This document shows, piece by piece, positions 7,860 through 17,659 of a stretch of DNA of 64,000 bases (the first letter of the stretch is position 1; each line of letters starts with the position of its first letter). Under the pieces are notes generated by a model. The model had not been told where the DNA came from, did no database searches, and was given only the letters and a program-made list of their open reading frames with translations. Position numbers and translations under genes: made by a program. Source of the DNA: Phycisphaerae bacterium (lineage in GTDB: Bacteria; Planctomycetota; Phycisphaerae; JAJVII01); assembly GCA_022072085.1 (NCBI GenBank), contig JAJVII010000013.1, positions 1 through 64,000 on the forward strand, in the 5' to 3' direction.

Positions 7860-10637
7860 ATGGGGTGTTCGAGGCGAACCGGGGCCGGTGTGTGGCTGCC
7901 GTTCTCGTTCGCGATTCTCTTGTCGGCCGCGTCGGCGGCCATGGCCGCGGGCGAGTCGGCACCAACCTTCACGAAGCAGCCATCCGCCGTCGCCGACGGC
8001 GACAAGGTGCGGATCGCCTTCGCCGTCAGCCGATCGACAGATGTGGCCGTGCGGATCGAAGACGCCCGAGGCCAGGTGGTCCGCCACCTGGTCGCGGGGG
8101 TTCTCGGGCCCAAGCCTCCGGCCCCGCTGAAGGCTGATTCGCTCGAGCAATCGCTCCTCTGGGATCGCCGCGATGATCTGGGCAAGCCGGCGGACGCGGC
8201 GGCCGGGCCGTTCAGCGTCCGCGTCAGTCTCGGCCTCAAACCGACCCTGGACCGTTTCCTCGCCTATGACCCGTCGCACCTGGAGAGCGTTCGGGCTTTG
8301 GCCTGCGGGCCGGACGGCAGCCTCTACGTGTTCGACACCTATGGCGAGACCCATCCTCGTGACGGGAGCACGGTCTGCAAGGTGTTCAGCCGCGAGGGCA
8401 AGTACCTCCGCACGATCCTGCCATACCCGTCGACACTGTCGGACGAGAAGCTCAAGGGAGTCAAGCGAGTCACGCTGCCGGACGGTTCGAAGGCGCCGTT
8501 CATCTATCAGTTCGAGACGCGTTCGTTCATCAAGGGGCTGGGCGACCTGCCGTGCCAGCAGCCGGTGGTGACCTCCGACGGCCGGCTCGCCTTCGTCGGC
8601 ATCCAGGAAGGCCCCAGGCCCAACGCCCAGCCGGGCGAGGCCCGCCTGACGGTGGTCGGCACGGACGGCAGCGTCCCGTCTGAGCCGCCGGGGGCGCTGA
8701 TTGCGCCGCTGAGCGACACGGGGGCGAGCCTGGCACTGTCTGCGGACGAGAAGACCGTCTTCGCAACGGGGGTGCGAATCGCGACGCACCCGGTCAGCCC
8801 GTTCTCGGCCTTCATCTGCAACCAGTGCGACCACGACCCGTCGTGGCACGTGTGGAAGCACACCCTCCCCACCGGATGGGTCTTCCGCTTCCGCTGGGAC
8901 GATCCGCAGGTACAGGTCCTCAACTCGCAGCCGCTGAAGGAGCCGGTCAGCGTCGCGACCGACAAGGCGGACAATGTCTACGTCGCCGACGTCGCCGACA
9001 ACCGCGTCGTGGTGTTCAGGGGGGACGCAATGCCCGGCGGGAATCAATACAGGCCGGGAGAGATGAGCCCGGAGGAGGCGAGGTTCAAGTATTCCAACCG
9101 GCTCCCGGAGATCATTGGCGAGGTGAAGATCGACGCTCCCCAGCGGGTGGCGGTGCACAAGGCCACCGGCGCGATCTATGTGCTCCACGGCACGAAGGAT
9201 CTCGAGCTGGTCAAGATCGACGGGTACAAGAGCGGCAGGATCGTTGCCCGGCAGATGCTCTTTCACCTGCGAAACGAGTCGGCGCTGACGCCCATACGCC
9301 GTCCGACGATGGCGCTGGATGAGACGGCCGAGCACCCGATCATCTGGGCCGGGACCCAGGTCTATTTTCTCGCCATGCAAGGCGGGGGCACGCCGTCGCC
9401 GGTGGGGGTCGTCGATCTCGGTGACGAGTTCAGCGAGCCGGCGCCGCTGCTGCCCAGGCTGACCTTGACCACCGACAGGCCTGAAGGCGTCGCCCCGATG
9501 GAGCTCTCGCTCGATCGCGTCCACGACATCCTGTACCTCAACAACTGGTGGCGTTGCCACCTGGCTGAGAACAGGTGGGAGAAACTGACCCTTTCCGCGC
9601 AGTTCAGCAATTACGGCCCGGGCAACTTCACCGCATTCGCGAGTGGGGCGGCCGGATGCGACGGAAATTACTACGCCATCGCCGGGGCGCGTTCCTCCAC
9701 CGTTGCACGCTTCGATTCGGCGATGCAGTTCGTTCCGTTCTCCGCGCCGCTGCCGGCGACCGTCTCCCCGCAGAACAGGGCCAAGAAGAAAGGCTGCATC
9801 GTCGGCAGCCTGGCCGAGCACAATTCGGGTCTGGCCGCGGACGCTTTCGGGAACGTGTACGTCGGCTGGCGCGACATCGATCGGCGCACCGGGGAAAGGC
9901 TCTATGACCGGGGAGCAGGAGACGTTGACCGGGCCCGCAAGATTCGGTCCTACGACAAGGACGGCAATCCCCGCGGCGACAGGAACGGACTGCTCGTGGA
10001 CTGCGGCATTCCGGGGATATACTGCGTCCGTGTCGACTTCGCCGGGAACATCTACCTGGCGGCCAGCCTGCGTCCGGGCAAGAGCCAACTGCCGCCAGGG
10101 CTCCAGGGCCGGCTGCCGGAAGGCCCGCGCGATCCGGATGCCGTCAACGGGGTCAACAACTACCCCCTCATCTACGGGAGCATCGTGAAGTTTCCCCCGG
10201 CCGGGGGGGCGATCCGCGGGGGCATCGGCGGTGTGGCCTGCAATTACGCCTATGGCTTGCCGATCGACGTCCAGGGCGCCGAATGGATCGCCCCGGGCGT
10301 CAGCACTGTCCTGTCCTCGGCGACGCCGAGACTGGACCCGGGAACCATCCTCACCTGCGGGTGCGAACTGCCGGGCATCGACGTCGACGGCTTCGGCCGC
10401 TGCTTCTACGGCGACACCGGCCGATTCCGGGTCGGCGTCCTGGACACCGCCGGCAACGAGATCTGCACCTTCGGGACCTACGGCAACCAGGACGCGACCG
10501 GCCCCGGGATCGGCTTGTGCTGGCCTCAGGCGGTGGCGGTGGGCGACAGGGCGGCATACGTCGGCGACCGGATGAACCGCCGCATCGTCCGCGTGATACT
10601 GTCCGCCTCGGCCGAGGCGGCCTGCCCGGCGCCATGA
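7860..10637 (+). CDS. Secreted NHL-type beta-propeller protein, paralogue of the 1299-4211 gene
   Basis: A 925-residue exported protein. The ATG at 7860 follows a very strong GGAGGAGGGAG ribosome site. The signal peptide spans about residues 1-30. The N-terminal FlgD-like Ig segment (VRIEDARGQVVRHLVAGVLG, then SLGLKPTLDRFLAY) aligns closely with the protein at 1299-4211. NHL-type blades follow, such as VSVATDKADNVYVADVADNR near residue 365 and GLAADAFGNVYVGW near 660. A Cys-Gly-Cys motif (LTCGCELPGIDVDGFGR), then VLDTAGNEICTFGTYGNQD and a final blade, close the protein. No catalytic motif is seen. It starts 99 bp after the lyase-like gene with no terminator between, so co-transcription is likely. 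Confidence 0.75.
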   Translation: MGCSRRTGAGVWLPFSFAILLSAASAAMAAGESAPTFTKQPSAVADGDKVRIAFAVSRSTDVAVRIEDARGQVVRHLVAGVLGPKPPAPLKADSLEQSLLWDRRDDLGKPADAAAGPFSVRVSLGLKPTLDRFLAYDPSHLESVRALACGPDGSLYVFDTYGETHPRDGSTVCKVFSREGKYLRTILPYPSTLSDEKLKGVKRVTLPDGSKAPFIYQFETRSFIKGLGDLPCQQPVVTSDGRLAFVGIQEGPRPNAQPGEARLTVVGTDGSVPSEPPGALIAPLSDTGASLALSADEKTVFATGVRIATHPVSPFSAFICNQCDHDPSWHVWKHTLPTGWVFRFRWDDPQVQVLNSQPLKEPVSVATDKADNVYVADVADNRVVVFRGDAMPGGNQYRPGEMSPEEARFKYSNRLPEIIGEVKIDAPQRVAVHKATGAIYVLHGTKDLELVKIDGYKSGRIVARQMLFHLRNESALTPIRRPTMALDETAEHPIIWAGTQVYFLAMQGGGTPSPVGVVDLGDEFSEPAPLLPRLTLTTDRPEGVAPMELSLDRVHDILYLNNWWRCHLAENRWEKLTLSAQFSNYGPGNFTAFASGAAGCDGNYYAIAGARSSTVARFDSAMQFVPFSAPLPATVSPQNRAKKKGCIVGSLAEHNSGLAADAFGNVYVGWRDIDRRTGERLYDRGAGDVDRARKIRSYDKDGNPRGDRNGLLVDCGIPGIYCVRVDFAGNIYLAASLRPGKSQLPPGLQGRLPEGPRDPDAVNGVNNYPLIYGSIVKFPPAGGAIRGGIGGVACNYAYGLPIDVQGAEWIAPGVSTVLSSATPRLDPGTILTCGCELPGIDVDGFGRCFYGDTGRFRVGVLDTAGNEICTFGTYGNQDATGPGIGLCWPQAVAVGDRAAYVGDRMNRRIVRVILSASAEAACPAP

Positions 10638-11029
10638 AGATGACCGGGTTTGACGCATGTTGCGGAAAATGAACACGCCGGACGGTTCGTGTTGCCGAAA
10701 AACCACACCCCGTCAGCGGGCGGGGCCGCCCAGGCTGGCGGCGATTCCGCGGAATGAGTCGTAACTTCTTGGCCTGCATTGCTTAGTATGGCGACCGCCT
10801 CCCCGGCGCCGTTACGTCGGCCTCCTGGCACGCCGTTTGCAGGTATTATCACACCATAAAGGTGACTGACTGAAAGCTATCTCGGGGCAGCAACCCTTAC
10901 CTTCCTCTTCCTGTCACCTGATTCCAACACAAGCGTTTCTGTTCACGGCCCGGAGTGCGCGCGGCCGGCAGGTCGCTCCTGCCACGAGCATGTGCGCAAC
11001 TCGGATTTCAGCGGTCCAGGGAGTTTTCT
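10638..11029. other. Intergenic leader region before the surface protein gene
   Basis: A 392-bp stretch without a supported gene. It holds a GGGCGG/CCGCCC dyad at 10718-10731 with a very small loop and no T-tract, which is not a good terminator. A TATTAT -10-like hexamer lies at 10844-10849 without an obvious -35. The leader element at 10852-10919 is described separately. Confidence 0.5.
10852..10919 (+). promoter_or_regulatory. Candidate structured leader (competing stems), unassigned
   Basis: AGGTGAC (10860-10866) is perfectly complementary to GTCACCT (10913-10919), enclosing 46 bases that include a small GGG/CCC hairpin (CGGGGCAGCAACCC). The same GGTG (10861-10864) can instead pair with CACC (10852-10855) across an ATAAA loop. 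Two mutually exclusive pairings in a leader are switch-like. The element lies 110-180 bases before the ATG at 11030. It has no recognisable match to a riboswitch core I know, including GEMM/c-di-GMP, so it is reported as structure only. Confidence 0.3.
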
Positions 11030-14000
11030 ATGCTCAGGTACACTGTAGCGTGCGTTCTGGTCGGCCTGCTGATGGTGAGTTCGGCATCGGCGGCGACGAT
11101 GACCTGGGATGCCGGCGGCGGCGCCGCCGATACCAACTGGTCCACCGGATCCAACTGGACCGGCGCGCCGGACAATACAACGCCCAGCAGCGGCGACGAT
11201 GCGGCCCTGGGCGGTTCGACCGCGCGCACCGTGACCATTGCCACGGGCGATCAGCCCGTTGCCAACGTGAACGTCACCGGGACGGCCGCGTGGACCATCA
11301 ACGGCGCGAACACGCTGAACGTCAGCGGGGCATTCAACTACGGCAGCAGCGGCGCCAGCACGATGAGCGCCATCCTGGGCGGGGCCGGCTCGCTCTCGGT
11401 CACCGGCGGCACGCTGACCCTCAGCGGGGCCAATACCTACGGCGGCGGCACGTTCCTGTCGGCCGGCACGCTGAACATCCGCAACAACACGGCCCTGGGC
11501 AGCGGCACGTTCACGATCACCGGCGGCACATTCGGCGCTACGGGGATGGTGGTCTCCAACGCCGTCAGCCTCGGCGGCAACGTCACTTTCGGCTCGACCA
11601 GCAACCTGGGTCCCCTGGCGATGACCGGCAACTGGACCCTGAGCGGGGCCACGCGCACGCTGACGACCGCCACCGGGGCGGAGCTGCAACTCCTGGGCGC
11701 CATCGGCGAGAACGCCGCGGGCCTTGGTCTGACCAAGGCGGGCAGCGGGACGGTGACGCTCTATGGCGGCAGCAACACCTTCACGGGGGCTTTCAACATC
11801 AGCGCCGGGACGGCCAGGCTGATGAACGCATCGGCGTTGAGCGGGCTGAAGACCCAGGTGAACGGCGGGGGGACGGTGGAACTGGCCGTCGGCAACATGA
11901 CGATGGCGCTGGGAACCGGAGCGGGGCAGATCGACCTGTCGGCCAGCGGATCCACCGGCGCGGGGTTCGCGGCGTTGCGGACGAACCGGGACGTGAACTT
12001 CAACAACGACGCCAGTCAGGTGGCCTGGGCGAGCGGGCAATTCCTGCCCGGCGGGGCGGCGTTGATCCTGGGCAGCACCAGCAGTGACGCCCGGACACGG
12101 CTGGTCAACGCGATCAACCTCAACGGCGCCGCCCGCACCGTGACGGTCAACCAGAACCTCTATGTCGCCAACGACTATGCCGAGATCAGCGGCAACATCA
12201 CGGGCGCCGGCAGCGAAGGGCTGACCAAGAACGGCACCGGAACGCTGGTTCTCAGCGGAACCAACAGCTACAGCGGGGTGACGACGATATCGGCCGGTGC
12301 GCTGCGGGTCGGCGGCACACTGGCCAACAGCAATGTATTGCTGGCCGGCGGCGTGCTGGAACTCACGGCCGACTTGACCGCCGACCTGGGCGTCGGGGCG
12401 GCGGCCGTCGGCAAGATCGACCTGAGCGGCACCACCAGCAGCGGCGGATTCGCCGCCTATGGCGGGGCCCGCAGCGTGACCCTCAACTCCGGGAGCACGC
12501 TGGTCTGGGGGAGCACGGCCGGTTTCCTGGGCGCCGGGAAGTCGCTGCTGTTCGGCGATGCGGCCACGGCCGACGCGGCAATCACGCTGACCAACAATAT
12601 CGACCTGAACGGCGCCGCCCGCACCATCGCGGTCACCGACAACATCATGAACCAGAGCGACAAGGCCGTGCTGTCCGGCACGATCTCCGGCGCCGCCGGT
12701 TCCCTGGTCTTCAACAGCACTGGCGGGACACTGGTTTTGACCGGCTCCAACAGCTACGGGGCGGGCACGACGCTGACCGCCGGCTACCTGCGGGTTGGCA
12801 ACAACAGCGCCCTGGGCGGCGGCACGCTGACATTGAACGGAGGCATCCTGACCACCGACGGCCAGACGGCCCGCTCGCTGGCCAACACCCTGACCATCAA
12901 TGCCAATTCCACGCTCGGCGACAACACCCGTGCCTCCGAGAACGGGGCGGTGACTTTCATTGGCGCGGTGACGGCGCTGGCCGCCAGCCGCACCCTGACA
13001 GTCTGGAACGATACGACCATTCAGGGCAACATCGGGGAGACGGCGGTTTCGACGCTGACCAAGGACGGCGGAGGCGCCCTGACGCTGTCAGGCAACAACT
13101 CCTTCTCCGGGGGCGTGACGGTCAGCGGCGGCGTGCTGCGCATCGGCCACAACGGCGCCATCGGCGGCGGGACGCTGACCGTGGCCCCCGGCGCCGGCAA
13201 GGTGGCGGTCGTCACCGCCGCCGGCTCGACCGCCCGCTCGATCAGCAATGCGATCAACTTCAACAACACGGTGTACCTTGGCGATGAGACCGGCGGCACG
13301 GCCAACAACGGGGCGTTGACCTTCAGCGGCACGCAGACCGCTTTCACCGCGGATCGCACCTGGACTATCTTCAATACGACGACGCTCACCAGCAACCTGC
13401 CGGCCGCCGCCTTCGGCCTGATCGTCCGCGGAACCGGCACGCTGGTTCTGGAGGGAAGCGCCAACGCCCTGACCGGCGGCACCGCACTGAGCATACAAGA
13501 GGGCACGGTCAAGCTGGATAGCCTCGGAAAATTTTCTTCGGCCACCGGCGGGATTGCCGTGTTCAACCCCGGCCTGCTGGTGCTGGACAACGACGCCACC
13601 AACGTGACCCATCGGCTGGCCGGCAAGGCCGTCACGCTCAGTGGTGGAGAACTGCGGCTGCTGGGCAATTCCGGCGGCGCCAGCCTGGAGACCATCGGCG
13701 CCCTGACGCTGAGTCCCGGCGCTGACAAGGTGACCGTGACCCCCAACGCCCTTCAGGCCGCCACCTTCACCGCCGCGGACCTGACCGGGCGGACCACCAG
13801 CAACGGCAAGGGCTACACGATCTTCTACCAGGGTGCAGGCTTGGGCGGGAGTTCCGGGGCGGGAGTGGCCAATATCAAGTCGGCCACGGCCCCAACGCTC
13901 TTCGGCAACGGCAGCGGAAGCGGCACGCAGACCAAGGTGCTGGTCGCCGCCGTGGGGTCCGACCTGAACACCGGCCCAGCCAAGGGCTTTGTCACTTACG

Positions 14001-17000
14001 ATGCGACCAACGGCGTCACGCTGTTGAGCAGCTTCACGACCAGTCTGGACAACCTGGGCGTCAACAACGTCCGGCTGACCTCGGCGGCAGCCCCGACCGG
14101 GGCCTCCGACGCCGGAACCCTGACTCTGGGCGCAGGCGCCGGAATCGCCACCGTCGGCCCACAGACGGTCGCCGCCCGTTTCGGCATCTTCGTCGAGAGC
14201 GGCGCGGACGTGACGATCGCGGCCAACAGCCTGGTCCTGGGGCAGAATTTCTCCACCCTGGGCGCGGGGCTTTACGAGGGCATCCTCTACACCGTGGGCG
14301 ACCTTACCGTGAATGCCCAGTTGAGCGTCTCGGCGGCGGCGGACCGGCACGTGGTCAAGAGCGGATCCGGCACGCTGACCCTGGGGCAGGCCGCTGCCTA
14401 CGGCGGCAGCCTCTACCTCAACGAAGGCACGGTCAAGCTGGCCGGCGGCTTCAACACCCTGCCTGGCGGGCAGACCGTGGTCATGAACGGCGGCACGCTG
14501 GACCTGGCCGGCAACACCCAGCGCGTGGACCTTCAGAGCAGCGTGACTTACGGCAGCGGCGGCGGGATCGTCACCAGCACCGGGCCCGGCGCCGCGACCC
14601 TGGTGAACAACAGCGCCTCCAGCCGCACACTCCCGATCGCCCTTCAGGGCAACATGAATCTGAGCAAGCAGAACAGCGGCACGCTGACCCTCCGCGGCGG
14701 CAACAGCACCATGACCGGCGAAGTCAACGTCCTGGGCGGGACGCTGGAACTGGTCGACGGGGCGCGTTTCTCTGCGGCCTCGGCGTTCAATGTGAACCTG
14801 GCGACCCTCCGGCTGAACAATCAGGGCGAGTTCGGGCTCGCCGACCGCCTGAACACCGCCGCGACGGTCACGCTGCGGGGCGGCACGATCCGCTACGCCG
14901 CCCGATATGATCAGGTCGCCAACGGCAACTACACGATGGGCCCGGTGGTGTTGGCCCGCGGCGCCAACATCCTGGAGATTCAGCCCCCCGCCGAGGCCAG
15001 CAACTACGGCATTCAACCCAGTTCCCTGACGATCCCGGCCCTGACCCGGACCGACCCGGCCGCCACGGTGCAGTACTCGGCCTACAGCAACGTCGCGGGC
15101 AGCTACTACACCACCTTCCCCGATCCGCAACAGGTCGGCACGGGCAACAACAACGTGCGGTTATATTACACCGCCGCTCCGGCGCTGGACGACGGCATCA
15201 TCGGCGGCTGGGCGGTCGTGGCCGATTACGGCAACACCTATTACGACTTTGCCAGCTACGACGTCGCCCGGGGAGTGACCAGCCTGGACGGCCAGGTGTT
15301 CCGCCCCGGCCAACTGCGCGGGGCGGTGGCTGCCGATAACGTCCGGGCCACGGGCAGCCTGGCCTCTCTGACCGCCGACACCAGCGTGAATTCCTTCGCG
15401 TGGAATGCTTCCGGCACGTTCACCGCCGACCTGGGAGGCTATCGGCTGAATATCGAGAGCGGCGGCCTGATCCGCGGCGACAATGCCGCGGGCACGGGCA
15501 CCCTCTCCAACGGTTCGCTGACCGCCGGCGGCTCGACGCCCAACAGCAATCTCTATGTCTACACCTCCAACTTCAACAGCAACGCGAACACCCTGAACGT
15601 AAACGTCCCGATCGTGAACAACCCCGGCGGGGCGGTGGGCCTGGTCAAGTTCGGGGGGGGCACTCTGGTCCTGGGTGCGGCGAACACCTTCACCGGCCCG
15701 GTGACGCTGAATCAGGGCGTCCTGACCCTCGGCCCGGCGGCCTCCCTGGCCTCCACCAGCGTCCAGGTCGTCAGCGGCACCATGAACATGGGCAACAATG
15801 ACCAGTTGCCGAGCGCCGCGAACCTGACCGTCAATTCCGGCACTTTCGCCCTGACCACGTTCAACCAGACTCTGGCCGGCCTGACGCTGGACTTCTTCGG
15901 CGGGACGGCCGTGCCGACGGTCAGCTCCACGACCGGCACGCTGACCGTGACCGGCGACGTGCGCGTCAGCAACTACAATTACGCCGGCAGCGCGCTGGTC
16001 AGCGGACTGCTGGCCCTGGGCAACAGCGCCGCCCACGCCTTCACCGTCGACGGCCCCGGCGACCTGGTCGCCCTGAACGTGACCGCCTCGATCAGCGGCG
16101 GCGGCAGCGGCTTCCAGATCGTCAAGGAAGGCAGCGGACGGATGAACCTGGCCCCGGCCCTGGCCGCCGGGGGCAACACCTTCACCGGCGACATCGTCAT
16201 CAACGGCGGCAGCCTGTGGGGAGCCATCCTGTCCGGCACGACCACGGCCAGCCCCTTCGGCAACGCCGGCAACGACGTGTTCCTCAACAACGACGGCGCC
16301 CTGGGTTTCTCCGGCGGCGGCGCCAGCCCCTATGGCAACCACAAGTTCACCCTGGACGCGATCACCTTCTCCGGCGGCAACCGGATGGTCACCAACACCG
16401 GCACCAACGGCTACCAGGCGACGGTCACCTCCCTGGCCCGGGCGGCCGGCAGCCGCGGCTCGCTCCTTCTCCAGGGAAACTACACCAGCACCAATTCCAA
16501 CGACCACTTCGCCGGCAACCCGAGCTGGTACATCCTGGATTGGAAGAGCCCCAACCCCGACCCCAACGACGCCGGCGGCCTGCTGCCGGCCTACTTCGCG
16601 ATGGCCGGCTACACCGTTGACAACAAGGTGGCCACCTTCACCCGGGCCGACACCAGCACCGGCCGCATCCTGAACGCCACCGGCGCCAAGACTTCCTTCG
16701 CCGCCGCGACCCTGACCACCCATTGGGTCGATCTGGCCGCCGGCGAAAGCATGTCCGCCTCCAAGGACATCTGGGCCCTGAAGACCGCCTACGACGTCGT
16801 CGTCGCCAGCGGTTCGCCGGTGCTGGGCCTGCTCAACGGCGGGCTGATTGTCAACTATGACAACACCGTGGCCCCGGCCATTCGCTTTGGCCCGTCCGGT
16901 TCGCCGGCCGAGGCGGTGATCTTTGTCGCCGCGACCCGCACTGCCAATCTGCCCGGCACGATGATCACGACGGCCGGCCTGACCAAGTTCGGCGACGGCA

Positions 17001-17659
17001 CGCTGGTCCTGTCGGCCGATAACAGCGCCACCCTCTCCGGCGACATCTGGATCAACAACGGCGTCCTGCGCATGGCCGGCAGCAAGGCTCTGGGGCTGGA
17101 CAGCCAGGCCAACGCGGTGGTCATCCAGCAGGGCGCGACTCTGGACCTGGCGGGGAGCTACACCCTGAGCAACCTGTTCAAGGGCAAGGGCCAGATCACC
17201 ACCGGGGCCAACGTCTTCACCCTCGGCGCCAGCGGCAGGATTGCCCCGGGGCTGAGCATAGGCGCCTTGACCATAGAGGACTTGGACTTCCGCGGGACCT
17301 ACGATTGGGAGTTCAATGAGAACGGGAACGACCTGATCGAGACGCAGACTCTCGTGTTCGGCGCTGCGACGGCGACCCTCAACGTCCTGTGGACCGGCGC
17401 CGGGGACGCGCCGACCGGGACCTGGACGCTGATGACCTACACCGGCAGCGACCCGACCAACGCAACCTGGACCGTCAATGCCCCGGCGGGTCTGACCGGC
17501 CTGGTGACGGTGGACGGCACGAACAACAGAGTGCTGCTGACACTGACCGAGACCTCGGTCCCCGAACCGGCAACTCTGGCGCTGCTGACGCTGGGCGGGC
17601 TGGGTGCGTTCGGCCAGCTTGCACGCCGCCGTCGCCGAAGCGGGCTCGCTTCTCGATAA
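11030..17659 (+). CDS. Giant PATR-repeat surface protein with PEP-CTERM sorting signal
   Basis: A 2,209-residue exported protein. The frame is open from 10955, but ATG 11030 is preferred: it follows a CCAGGGAG ribosome site and directly starts a signal peptide (MLRYTVACVLVGLLMVSSAS, cut near ASAA). The body is Gly/Thr/Ser/Asn-rich with ten or more autotransporter-associated beta-strand repeats of the form GLTKxGxGTLxLxGxNxYxG...ISxGxLRVG, predicting a long right-handed beta-solenoid. There is no autotransporter beta-barrel. The C-terminus has VPEPATLALL, a hydrophobic helix, then LARRRRR: a PEP-CTERM signal for exosortase processing. It is therefore likely sorted to the cell surface or matrix rather than self-transported. 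No exosortase gene is in the window. The next gene is on the opposite strand. Confidence 0.85.
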   Translation: MLRYTVACVLVGLLMVSSASAATMTWDAGGGAADTNWSTGSNWTGAPDNTTPSSGDDAALGGSTARTVTIATGDQPVANVNVTGTAAWTINGANTLNVSGAFNYGSSGASTMSAILGGAGSLSVTGGTLTLSGANTYGGGTFLSAGTLNIRNNTALGSGTFTITGGTFGATGMVVSNAVSLGGNVTFGSTSNLGPLAMTGNWTLSGATRTLTTATGAELQLLGAIGENAAGLGLTKAGSGTVTLYGGSNTFTGAFNISAGTARLMNASALSGLKTQVNGGGTVELAVGNMTMALGTGAGQIDLSASGSTGAGFAALRTNRDVNFNNDASQVAWASGQFLPGGAALILGSTSSDARTRLVNAINLNGAARTVTVNQNLYVANDYAEISGNITGAGSEGLTKNGTGTLVLSGTNSYSGVTTISAGALRVGGTLANSNVLLAGGVLELTADLTADLGVGAAAVGKIDLSGTTSSGGFAAYGGARSVTLNSGSTLVWGSTAGFLGAGKSLLFGDAATADAAITLTNNIDLNGAARTIAVTDNIMNQSDKAVLSGTISGAAGSLVFNSTGGTLVLTGSNSYGAGTTLTAGYLRVGNNSALGGGTLTLNGGILTTDGQTARSLANTLTINANSTLGDNTRASENGAVTFIGAVTALAASRTLTVWNDTTIQGNIGETAVSTLTKDGGGALTLSGNNSFSGGVTVSGGVLRIGHNGAIGGGTLTVAPGAGKVAVVTAAGSTARSISNAINFNNTVYLGDETGGTANNGALTFSGTQTAFTADRTWTIFNTTTLTSNLPAAAFGLIVRGTGTLVLEGSANALTGGTALSIQEGTVKLDSLGKFSSATGGIAVFNPGLLVLDNDATNVTHRLAGKAVTLSGGELRLLGNSGGASLETIGALTLSPGADKVTVTPNALQAATFTAADLTGRTTSNGKGYTIFYQGAGLGGSSGAGVANIKSATAPTLFGNGSGSGTQTKVLVAAVGSDLNTGPAKGFVTYDATNGVTLLSSFTTSLDNLGVNNVRLTSAAAPTGASDAGTLTLGAGAGIATVGPQTVAARFGIFVESGADVTIAANSLVLGQNFSTLGAGLYEGILYTVGDLTVNAQLSVSAAADRHVVKSGSGTLTLGQAAAYGGSLYLNEGTVKLAGGFNTLPGGQTVVMNGGTLDLAGNTQRVDLQSSVTYGSGGGIVTSTGPGAATLVNNSASSRTLPIALQGNMNLSKQNSGTLTLRGGNSTMTGEVNVLGGTLELVDGARFSAASAFNVNLATLRLNNQGEFGLADRLNTAATVTLRGGTIRYAARYDQVANGNYTMGPVVLARGANILEIQPPAEASNYGIQPSSLTIPALTRTDPAATVQYSAYSNVAGSYYTTFPDPQQVGTGNNNVRLYYTAAPALDDGIIGGWAVVADYGNTYYDFASYDVARGVTSLDGQVFRPGQLRGAVAADNVRATGSLASLTADTSVNSFAWNASGTFTADLGGYRLNIESGGLIRGDNAAGTGTLSNGSLTAGGSTPNSNLYVYTSNFNSNANTLNVNVPIVNNPGGAVGLVKFGGGTLVLGAANTFTGPVTLNQGVLTLGPAASLASTSVQVVSGTMNMGNNDQLPSAANLTVNSGTFALTTFNQTLAGLTLDFFGGTAVPTVSSTTGTLTVTGDVRVSNYNYAGSALVSGLLALGNSAAHAFTVDGPGDLVALNVTASISGGGSGFQIVKEGSGRMNLAPALAAGGNTFTGDIVINGGSLWGAILSGTTTASPFGNAGNDVFLNNDGALGFSGGGASPYGNHKFTLDAITFSGGNRMVTNTGTNGYQATVTSLARAAGSRGSLLLQGNYTSTNSNDHFAGNPSWYILDWKSPNPDPNDAGGLLPAYFAMAGYTVDNKVATFTRADTSTGRILNATGAKTSFAAATLTTHWVDLAAGESMSASKDIWALKTAYDVVVASGSPVLGLLNGGLIVNYDNTVAPAIRFGPSGSPAEAVIFVAATRTANLPGTMITTAGLTKFGDGTLVLSADNSATLSGDIWINNGVLRMAGSKALGLDSQANAVVIQQGATLDLAGSYTLSNLFKGKGQITTGANVFTLGASGRIAPGLSIGALTIEDLDFRGTYDWEFNENGNDLIETQTLVFGAATATLNVLWTGAGDAPTGTWTLMTYTGSDPTNATWTVNAPAGLTGLVTVDGTNNRVLLTLTETSVPEPATLALLTLGGLGAFGQLARRRRRSGLASR
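11390..17130 (+). repeat. Autotransporter-associated beta-strand (PATR) repeat array
   Basis: Within the surface protein, units of about 30-35 residues recur at irregular spacing, each with a K-x-G-x-G-T-L-x-L-x-G core then N-x-[YF]-x-G and a G-x-L-x-[VL] strand. Clear copies are at about 11730-11830, 12215-12315, 12705-12800, 13055-13150, 14360-14450, 14665-14760, 15640-15730 and 16975-17090. The intervening sequence is diverged solenoid. DNA-level identity between units is low, so these are old protein repeats rather than recent tandem duplications. Confidence 0.7.

Noticed and set aside
10830-10900. Possible c-di-GMP (GEMM-I) riboswitch
   Set aside because: A GAAA and a GGGGCAGCAA recall part of the GEMM core, but the essential CACGCACAGGGCAAACC half is missing.
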